Shown one piece after another: positions 1 through 5,069 of a stretch of 9,669 nt of DNA; position 1 is the stretch's first letter; each line of letters begins with the position of its first letter. The stretch comes from Gammaproteobacteria bacterium. Its GTDB lineage: Bacteria; Pseudomonadota; Gammaproteobacteria; Xanthomonadales; Xanthomonadaceae. The stretch is from positions 1 to 9,669 of the forward strand of contig JAAZHF010000281.1 of the NCBI GenBank assembly GCA_012510865.1, in the 5' to 3' direction. The notes under the pieces are model-generated. The model saw only the letters and a program-made list of their open reading frames with translations. It ran no database searches and had not been told where the DNA came from. A program made the position numbers and the translations under genes.

Positions 1-2
1 AC

Positions 3-389
3 ATCACCCTGCCCCGCGAACAGGGCCCCAATCCCTGGATCAGTCCGGAGCTGGCGTTCCGCTTCCGCTACTTCGCCATCCGCAAGATGCATTTCCTCAT
101 GCATGCGCGGGGGCTGGTCGCGTTTCCAGGCGGCTACGGAACGCTCGACGAACTGTTCGAAGTGCTGACCCTGATCCAGACCGGGAAGATCGCGCCGATC
201 CCGGTGGTGCTGGTCGGACGCGCGTTCTGGTGCCGCGCGATCAACTTCGATTACCTGGTCGACGAGGGTTACATCGAACCGGAGGACTCCGTCCTGTTCA
301 CGGTCGTCGATGAGGCCGAGGAGATCATCGACGCACTCGAGCAGTCCTACGGCGGCGATTCCAGTGGAATACCAAGGAGCCAACGATGA
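3..389 (+). CDS. LOG-family protein (lysine decarboxylase-like nucleotide hydrolase), 5'-truncated by window edge
   Basis: The frame is open from the first bases of the window, so the N-terminal part of the gene lies outside. The visible 128 residues carry the LOG signature PGGYGTLDE (nt 126-152), preceded by a conserved Arg-Lys (RKMHF). A typical beta-strand (IPVVLVG) follows, with the C-terminal helix region EEIIDALEQ. LOG proteins release the base from nucleoside 5'-monophosphates by phosphoribohydrolase activity and are cytoplasmic Rossmann-fold enzymes. The Gly-rich N-terminal motif cannot be checked here. The FRFRYFAIRK stretch before the motif is more like the longer LOG-family members than the short plant-type ones, judged from memory. 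The stop codon overlaps the next start (ATGA, 386-389), implying an operon with the cytochrome. The family is well supported; the substrate is unknown, and the older name lysine decarboxylase is not evidence of that activity. Confidence 0.9.
   Translation: MTLPREQGPNPWISPELAFRFRYFAIRKMHFLMHARGLVAFPGGYGTLDELFEVLTLIQTGKIAPIPVVLVGRAFWCRAINFDYLVDEGYIEPEDSVLFTVVDEAEEIIDALEQSYGGDSSGIPRSQR
376..379 (+). promoter_or_regulatory. Ribosome binding site of the cytochrome c' gene
   Basis: GGAG lies inside the last codons of the LOG gene, six bases before the ATG at 386. It supports this start and translation of the cytochrome from the same transcript as the LOG gene. Confidence 0.7.
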
Positions 390-844
390 GTACACCAAAA
401 GTGTCGATGATTGCCGCGATCACCATGGTCGCGGCGCTTCCGGTCGCATTGGCGACCATGGATGCACACGCCGCAGGCAAGGAGGTGCCCGGGAGCCTGC
501 GCGCGGTGATGGAGCAACTCGGGGACGACATGCAGGCCGTGACCGGCGCGATCTCCAACGAGGACTGGGCGCTGGTCGCCCGGCTGGCCCCGGGGATCGC
601 CCATCACCCGGAGCCGCCGATGATGCAGAAGGTGCGGATCCTGAAGTGGCTGGGCACCGATGCCGGCACGTTCCGTGGCTTCGACGGTCGGGTCGAAGAG
701 GCGGCGAACGCCATGGGCGAGGCCGCGGAACGTGGCGATGGGACGCAGGTCATCCGGGCATTCGCCGACCTGCAGCAGGCCTGCCTGGCCTGCCACCAGA
801 AGTACCGCGCACCGTTCGTCGAGCACTTCGGCGAACAGCGCTGA
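386..844 (+). CDS. Periplasmic cytochrome c'-like monohaem protein
   Basis: This is a 152-residue protein with a Sec signal peptide: a short basic N-terminus, a hydrophobic core at about residues 8-23, and a likely cut after DAHA (residue 29). The mature protein is mostly helical. It has a single haem c attachment motif, CLACH (Cys133, Cys136, His137), near the C-terminus and followed by QKYR. A C-terminal CxxCH followed by (K)YR is the layout of cytochrome c' four-helix-bundle proteins, which bind NO or CO at five-coordinate haem or carry electrons. The start is ATG at 386, with GGAG at 376-379 six bases upstream and a 4-nt overlap with the LOG gene. The usual c' distal residues cannot be assigned by eye, so NO binding is a family-based guess. 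A generic class II cytochrome c is the alternative. Confidence 0.85.
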   Translation: MSTPKVSMIAAITMVAALPVALATMDAHAAGKEVPGSLRAVMEQLGDDMQAVTGAISNEDWALVARLAPGIAHHPEPPMMQKVRILKWLGTDAGTFRGFDGRVEEAANAMGEAAERGDGTQVIRAFADLQQACLACHQKYRAPFVEHFGEQR

Positions 845-856
845 GGTCAATGGAAC

Positions 857-2026
857 TCAGAAGCGCCAGGTCGCGCGCACGTAGAGGTCGTCGTCGCGGC
901 GCGCGCGGGCGGCGGTGGCGGGCAGGTCGATCTCCTCGCGGCGACGCAGGCGCACATGGAGCTGCCAGGCCTCGGAAACCTGCCAGGCCCAGCGCACTTC
1001 CGCCAGCTTCCTGTTGGCCGGGAAGTCGCTCGACAGCAGCCAGCCATCGGCGACCCGGCCATAGACGAAGCCCAGATCGTGCTCGGGCGCGATGTCCATG
1101 AAGTTGAGCGAGGCCTGCCAGGACAGCGAGTCGGCGTCGCCGGTGCCGGAGTTCATCGTTTCCCGGCGCGGCGTGTTCGGCGCATAGCCCAGCTCGCCGC
1201 CGAGCCGGAGTTTCGTCCCGCTCCCGCCCAGCGGCCACTGCGCGGTGGCCTTGCCGGTCACGGCGAGGTAGTCCTCCGTCCGCGGATCGGAGGCGCCGTA
1301 GGGATGCAGCGCCGATGGCAGCCAGTTGACGGTCACCATCCGCTGGATGAGCGGGCCGACCGGAGTCTTGGATTCGGCCGCCGCGAAGACGCCGATGCGC
1401 GAATCGCTGTCGCTGAACGCCAGCGGCTGGCGCAGGTTGCCGGTGGGGCCGCGGCGGTCGTTGTGGCGCACGATGAAGTGCGTGGTCCAGTCCTCGTTGG
1501 GGCGCCACTGCAGCCAGGCGCCGTCGGTCCAGGTGACGTCGAAGTTGGGGCTGTCGTTCTGGTCGAGTGACTTCTTCATCACATCGTCCAGGCCCCAGGC
1601 CGCCTGGAAGCGGCCGAACCGGATGCTCCATGGCGCTTCGGCCGGTCGGTACTCCAGGTACGCCTCGTCGATCGTGCCCTGGCCGTTGTCCAGTCCGGCC
1701 GAGCCCGGCGCGTAGGTGCGCGTCCAGAACTCCTCGCTGTCCTGGTCGGTGTCCAGGCGGGCGGCGACCCGGCCGCTGACGTGCCAGCCGCCGCCGAGGT
1801 CGCCGCGCAGGCGGAAGCGGGCGCGGGCGCGCAGGCTGTCGGCGTCGGACTCTGCGCCGTTGCGCGCGGTGGTCTCCGAGGCGACGTAGCCGAAGCGGAT
1901 GTCGCCGCTGGTCTTCCATTCGGCGGCCTGGGCGCCGCCGGCCAGCAGGGTGAGTGTGATGGCCGTGGCGAGGAGCGGGGCGGACGCGGCCGAGGATCGG
2001 GCGGGACGCTCAGGGGACGGACGCAT
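857..2026 (-). CDS. Outer-membrane beta-barrel protein (porin-like)
   Basis: This is a 389-residue protein with a signal peptide: basic N-terminus, hydrophobic core LLATAITLTLLAGG at about residues 18-31, and cleavage near AQA (residue 34). The rest shows many amphipathic beta-strands with alternating aromatic and small residues (for example SWQASLNFMDIA and LYVRATWRF). The protein ends in Trp-Arg-Phe, and a terminal aromatic residue is the recognition signal for BAM-mediated barrel insertion. There is no helical-hairpin repeat, so it is not a TolC-type exit duct for the RND pump further upstream. Loops are rich in Asp and Arg. The start is supported by GGAGG five bases before the ATG. It probably has its own promoter, because an FNR-type box sits about 100 bp upstream. 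Its transported substrate is unknown. It runs tail-to-tail with the cytochrome gene, with 12 bp between stops. Confidence 0.75.
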   Translation of the reverse strand: MRPSPERPARSSAASAPLLATAITLTLLAGGAQAAEWKTSGDIRFGYVASETTARNGAESDADSLRARARFRLRGDLGGGWHVSGRVAARLDTDQDSEEFWTRTYAPGSAGLDNGQGTIDEAYLEYRPAEAPWSIRFGRFQAAWGLDDVMKKSLDQNDSPNFDVTWTDGAWLQWRPNEDWTTHFIVRHNDRRGPTGNLRQPLAFSDSDSRIGVFAAAESKTPVGPLIQRMVTVNWLPSALHPYGASDPRTEDYLAVTGKATAQWPLGGSGTKLRLGGELGYAPNTPRRETMNSGTGDADSLSWQASLNFMDIAPEHDLGFVYGRVADGWLLSSDFPANRKLAEVRWAWQVSEAWQLHVRLRRREEIDLPATAARARRDDDLYVRATWRF

Positions 2027-2031
2027 ACTGG

Positions 2032-2036
2032 CCTCC
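2032..2036 (-). promoter_or_regulatory. Ribosome binding site of the porin-like gene
   Basis: On the - strand this reads GGAGG, five bases before the ATG at 2026. It fixes the start and makes translation independent of the upstream operon. Confidence 0.75.
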
Positions 2037-2121
2037 GGGGGGGAAGGGGTGCCGGGGCGGCGAGGGGACGCCCGCCGCCGGATCGTAACCGGGACTCTGC
2101 GCCACGTGCGGATTTCCGTCC

Positions 2122-2135
2122 TTGACCCGGATCAA
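2122..2135 (-). promoter_or_regulatory. Candidate FNR/Anr/Dnr-type operator upstream of the porin-like gene
   Basis: The + strand reads TTGACCCGGATCAA, and the - strand reads TTGATCCGGGTCAA. This matches the FNR/Anr/Dnr consensus TTGAT-N4-ATCAA with one mismatch in one half-site. It lies in the only non-coding gap of note, centred about 102 bp upstream of the porin ATG and just downstream of the TlpA-fusion stop. A weak -10-like TACGAT occurs at 2082-2087 on the - strand, with no good -35, as expected of an activator-dependent promoter. That -10 would place the box near -53, which is not the classical -41.5. The site would link the barrel protein to oxygen limitation or nitrogen oxides. No regulator is visible in the window, so this rests on sequence match and location. 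Confidence 0.5.
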
Positions 2136-2153
2136 CCGCAGGCCCGGCGCGGA

Positions 2154-3035
2154 TCAACGCGGCGGAGGTGGCCGGCCCTGTGGTCGGTCCGGGGGTGATG
2201 CCGCGGCCTCGGCGGCCAGCCCGAACCGCTTCTGCAGCGTGCCGGCCAGGCTGGCCCGGGTGAGCTCGCCCATGTGGGTGTCGACCAGCCGGCCCTCGGC
2301 GGTGAAGAACAGGGTCGTCGGCAGGCCGCGGGTGCCGGTTTCCAGCATCGCCCGCGAGTGCGGGTCGAGCAGCACGTGGTCGAGTTCGAGGCCTGCGGAT
2401 GCGAGGTATTCGCGGATCGTGGCGCGGTCCTCGCCCTGGTTGGCCAGCACGAAGGCGACGTCCGGATAGCGCTGCTGCGCGTCCGCCAGCACCGGCATCT
2501 CGCGCCGGCAGGGCGGGCACCAGGTCGCCCACAGGTTCAGCACCATCGGACGCCCGGACAGCGCGGCGAGCGTGGTCGGCTCGCCCTCCAGCGTCGCCAG
2601 CTCGAAGGTGGGTAGCGGCGGTGCCGCGCGCTGCATCATCAGCAGCAGGCCGCCGAACGCGAACCAGGCCAGCATGCCGGCGGCCATGCCGGCCAGCAGC
2701 GGCTTGCGCAGCGGCAGGCGCCTGCGCGTGCGCCACCAGGCGAAGGCCACGGCCGCGGGCAGCCCGGCCCACCACAGGAAGCCGCCGTCGCCGATGGCGA
2801 TGATCGACTTCGGCTCAGCCATGTACTCCGGCCACCAGCGCAGCACGTAGCCCAGGCGCGCGGCCAGCAGGCCGACCAGCACCGCGTCGACGAACAGCCC
2901 GACCGCGACCCGGTGCGGACAGGCGGCGGGCGCGTCCGGCAGCCGCCGCGCCCAGGCGCGCACGACCAGCCAGCCGACCACGGTCGCCGCCGCGGCGATG
3001 ACCGCGTGGATCGGGAACGGTCCCAGTCCCGTCAC
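2154..3035 (-). CDS. Lgt-like membrane region fused to a TlpA/thioredoxin domain
   Basis: This is 293 residues from a GTG start (3035-3033) that overlaps the previous stop by 4 nt (GTGA). A longer in-frame ATG at 3167 only reads through the flavoprotein's C-terminus and is rejected. Residues 1-130 are membrane-rich, with segments at about 9-26, 43-60, 84-101 and 113-134. They resemble the start of prolipoprotein diacylglyceryl transferase: GPFPIH near the N-terminus, then ARLGYVLRWWPEYM and an IGDGGFLWWAGL stretch. Where Lgt has His-Gly-Gly-Leu this protein has Trp-Ala-Gly-Leu, and the later catalytic part of Lgt is absent. Residues 139-275 form a TlpA-type thioredoxin domain with WCPPC (Cys173, Cys176) and a cis-Pro loop GLPTT (Pro239). 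With the membrane anchor, the domain probably faces the periplasm and acts as a disulfide reductase or oxidoreductase. The C-terminal tail is Pro/Arg-rich. It is the last gene of the operon. Confidence 0.85.
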   Translation of the reverse strand: MTGLGPFPIHAVIAAAATVVGWLVVRAWARRLPDAPAACPHRVAVGLFVDAVLVGLLAARLGYVLRWWPEYMAEPKSIIAIGDGGFLWWAGLPAAVAFAWWRTRRRLPLRKPLLAGMAAGMLAWFAFGGLLLMMQRAAPPLPTFELATLEGEPTTLAALSGRPMVLNLWATWCPPCRREMPVLADAQQRYPDVAFVLANQGEDRATIREYLASAGLELDHVLLDPHSRAMLETGTRGLPTTLFFTAEGRLVDTHMGELTRASLAGTLQKRFGLAAEAAASPPDRPQGRPPPPR

Positions 3036-4159
3036 CGGTAGGCCTTCAGGTAGCGGGCCTCGAAGCGCTGCTTGAGCCAGTGGAAAGCGCGCAGGTTGGG
3101 CAGGGCGAGGTTCCGCTGACCGCCGCGGTAGACCAGCATGCCGCTGTCGAGCGCGTCGACGATGCACACCAGCTCGGTGCGGAAGCCGTGCTCCGCGCGG
3201 CGGCCGTGCAGCTCCGCGGCGATGTTCCTGGCCACCGCGTCGGCCTGCAGGTCGGCCTGGTGGGCCTGTTTCGCCATCCAGTCCGGCCCGGGGTAGCTGC
3301 CGGCGTCGCCGGCGACATGGACCCGCTCCATGCCCTGCACGCGGCAGTGGGCGTCGGCGGCGATGAACCCGCCTTCCGACTGCGGCAGCGCGCTGCCTTC
3401 CAGCCAGGCCGGGCCGGTCAGGCCGGGCATGAACAGGATCAGGTCGGCGCCGAATTCGCCGCCTTCGGTCACGACCTTGCCGGGCTCGAAGCGCAGCGGC
3501 TTGTGGCCCAGCCGGGTGCGGATGCCGAGCGCCTGCATGCGCGCGAGCATCTTCGCCACCGCGGCGGGCCCCAGCCGCTGGCCCGGCTGGGCGGCCGGGT
3601 TGAAGAACACCAGTTCGAAGCGCTCGCGGCGCCCCTGCCGGCGCAGCAGGGTGTCGATGCCGAACAGGAACTCGAACATCGGCCCGCCGCGCACCGCCCC
3701 GGGCTCCTTCGGGTTGCTGGCGAAGCCGACCGCGATCGTGCCGCCCTCCATGGCCGCGAGCCGGTCGCGGATCGACTCCGCGGCCGCGATGCCCTCGCAG
3801 GGGATGATCGCGTGTTCGATGCCCGGCAGCTTGCGCAGGTAGCGCCCGCCGGTGGCGATGACCAGCACGTCGTTGGTGACCTGGCCGTGGTCGGTGATGA
3901 CGCGGCGGCCGCCGTCGAGCACGTGCAGCACGCTGCCGCGATGCCAGCGCACGCGCATGCGCTCGAAGAATCGCGCCAGCGGGACGCGCAGGTCGTCGCC
4001 GCTGCGCTCGCCAGACGGCAGCCAGATCAGGCTCGGCAGGTAGACCAGCTCGTTGCGCGGGGAGACCACGGTGATGGCGTCGCGCACGCCGAGCGCGCGC
4101 AGCCGGCGGATGGTGGTGAGCGCGGCGAAGCCGCTGCCGAGGATGACGATCTGCTTCAT
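3032..4159 (-). CDS. Sulfide:quinone oxidoreductase-like FAD-dependent oxidoreductase
   Basis: This is a 375-residue flavoprotein. The FAD dinucleotide-binding motif is at the very N-terminus (ILGSGFAALTTIRRL, residues 6-20). VIATGG lies at 100-105, and the second FAD motif VHVAGDAG at 280-287 precedes the PGPDWMAKQAHQ helix. The layout and the PSLIWLPSG stretch (residues 42-50) fit the SQR/flavocytochrome c sulfide dehydrogenase branch of the pyridine-nucleotide-disulfide fold. The C-terminal part, with CIVDALDSGML and an amphipathic end (FHWLKQRFEARYLKAY), recalls the SQR membrane-binding tail. Three cysteines are present: 121, 272 and 332. Cys332 aligns with the C-terminal redox cysteine of SQR, but the region where the partner cysteine is expected reads RGGPMFEF without Cys. 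The start ATG overlaps the trxC stop (ATGA, 4156-4159). Likely a peripheral inner-membrane quinone or thiol/sulfur oxidoreductase; a different NDH-2-like role is possible. Confidence 0.8.
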   Translation of the reverse strand: MKQIVILGSGFAALTTIRRLRALGVRDAITVVSPRNELVYLPSLIWLPSGERSGDDLRVPLARFFERMRVRWHRGSVLHVLDGGRRVITDHGQVTNDVLVIATGGRYLRKLPGIEHAIIPCEGIAAAESIRDRLAAMEGGTIAVGFASNPKEPGAVRGGPMFEFLFGIDTLLRRQGRRERFELVFFNPAAQPGQRLGPAAVAKMLARMQALGIRTRLGHKPLRFEPGKVVTEGGEFGADLILFMPGLTGPAWLEGSALPQSEGGFIAADAHCRVQGMERVHVAGDAGSYPGPDWMAKQAHQADLQADAVARNIAAELHGRRAEHGFRTELVCIVDALDSGMLVYRGGQRNLALPNLRAFHWLKQRFEARYLKAYR

Positions 4160-4593
4160 GGCGCGTGCTCGCGTGCCCAGCGCACGATCCCGTCTTCCGG
4201 CAGCGCGCCCGACACGCGCGCCAGCTCGCGGCCGCCCTGGAACAGCGCCAGCGTCGGGATGCTGCGGATGCCGAAGCGCGTGCCCAGCGCGGGCTCGGCC
4301 TGGGTGTCGAGCTTGCCCAGCCGCATGCGGGGTTCCAGCTGCGCGGCGGCGGCCTCGAAGTGTGGCGCCATCATCCGGCAAGGCCCGCACCAGGGCGCCC
4401 AGAAATCGACCAGCAGCGGCAGCTCCGAGCGCGCGGCGTGCAGGTCGAAGCTGGCGGCATCCAGTACGACCGGCTGCGCGGTGAACAGGGCCTTGCCGCA
4501 GCGACCGCATGCGGGCGCATCGCCGAGGCGTTCGCCCGGCACCCGGTTGAGCGCCCCGCAGTGCGGGCAGGCGACCTTGAGCGGGCTGTTCAC
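4156..4593 (-). CDS. trxC: Thioredoxin 2 (TrxC), zinc-binding
   Basis: This is a 145-residue protein with an N-terminal four-cysteine zinc module: CPHC at residues 9-12 and CGRC at 29-32. A full thioredoxin domain follows, with WCGPC (Cys69, Cys72) inside FWAPWCGPCRMMAP and the cis-Pro loop SIPTL (Pro113). These are the defining features of thioredoxin 2, a cytoplasmic disulfide reductase fed by thioredoxin reductase and tied to oxidative stress. Length is normal for TrxC and no signal peptide is present. The start is GTG at 4593, with GAGG seven bases upstream, and it overlaps the osmC-like stop by 4 nt (GTGA). Its neighbours on both sides are thiol-active proteins, so it likely recycles OsmC or another operon product. 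That partnership is inferred. Confidence 0.95.
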   Translation of the reverse strand: MNSPLKVACPHCGALNRVPGERLGDAPACGRCGKALFTAQPVVLDAASFDLHAARSELPLLVDFWAPWCGPCRMMAPHFEAAAAQLEPRMRLGKLDTQAEPALGTRFGIRSIPTLALFQGGRELARVSGALPEDGIVRWAREHAP

Positions 4594-5069
4594 GACCCGG
4601 CCTCGAAGCTCTTGTCGCCCATCAGCACCCGGCCCTCGCCATCGAGCACGGTGACGTCGACATCGATGCCCTGGCGAACGCTCTGGGTGACCACGCAGAA
4701 GTCCTCGAACTGCGCCAGCACCCGGTCCAGCGCCTGGTAGTCGGCGTTATGGCCCGGCAGGTGCAGGGTGACCGAGGCGGTCGGGATCCGCCAGCGGCCT
4801 TCGGCGTTGCGCTGCGCGGCCGCGGTGACCTCGGCCCGCAGCGGCCCCGGCGAGTTGCGCTGCTTGCGCAGTGCGAACAGCAGGCTGGCCACCAGGCAGT
4901 TGGCGACCGCGGCCAGCAGCATCCGGGTGGGGTTGGGACCGCGGTCCTGGCCCAGCGGCGGCGACTCGTCGGTCAGCAGCGGCTCCAGGCCGGTGTCGTG
5001 GAAGTGGACGCGGAACGCATAGTCCCCGTCCTGTTCGAGGGTGATGCGGATCGGGGTGTCGATGCTCAT
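4590..5069 (-). CDS. OsmC-family protein (thiol peroxidase-type fold)
   Basis: This is a 159-residue protein with the two conserved OsmC/Ohr cysteines: Cys58 in AAVANCLVASLLFAL, at the start of the central helix, and Cys125 in FEDFCVVTQSVRQGI. OsmC/Ohr proteins reduce organic and inorganic hydroperoxides with a cysteine pair, usually recycled by lipoyl or thiol donors. This one belongs to the broader OsmC-like group and not clearly to Ohr or to classic OsmC. The frame continues far upstream, but that part is an out-of-frame shadow of the RND gene. The ATG at 5069 is chosen because it overlaps the RND stop (ATGA, 5066-5069) and has GAGGAG six bases upstream. The protein is cytoplasmic, with no signal peptide. 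Its place between an RND pump and trxC suggests TrxC-linked detoxification of peroxides or reactive sulfur. Confidence 0.9.
   Translation of the reverse strand: MSIDTPIRITLEQDGDYAFRVHFHDTGLEPLLTDESPPLGQDRGPNPTRMLLAAVANCLVASLLFALRKQRNSPGPLRAEVTAAAQRNAEGRWRIPTASVTLHLPGHNADYQALDRVLAQFEDFCVVTQSVRQGIDVDVTVLDGEGRVLMGDKSFEAGS

Noticed and set aside
310..1101. + strand frame overlapping the LOG and cytochrome genes (263 codons)
   Set aside because: It is a frame-shifted shadow rich in Arg/Gly/Pro; the cytochrome frame has a signal peptide and a haem motif.
857..2026. Porin-like gene as the outer-membrane channel of the RND pump
   Set aside because: The protein is a beta-strand-rich barrel ending in Phe, with no long helical repeats of the TolC family. 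It is also separated by a gap with its own candidate regulatory site.
2056..2079. GC inverted repeat (GGCGGCG / CGCCGCC, 10-nt loop) in the leader of the porin-like gene
   Set aside because: A 7-bp GC stem is easily found by chance at this GC content, and no T-run follows on the - strand, so a terminator or riboswitch is not supported.
3036..3167. Longer N-terminus for the Lgt-TlpA fusion (ATG at 3167)
   Set aside because: The extra residues are Arg/Pro-rich read-through of the flavoprotein's C-terminus. The GTG at 3035 with a GTGA overlap matches the operon's junction style and the Lgt-like start.
3080..4654. Long + strand open frame (524 codons) opposite the flavoprotein and trxC
   Set aside because: It is a GC-rich antisense shadow with low-complexity, His/Ala/Arg-rich translation and no family motif. 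The opposite strand has well-recognised FAD and thioredoxin motifs.
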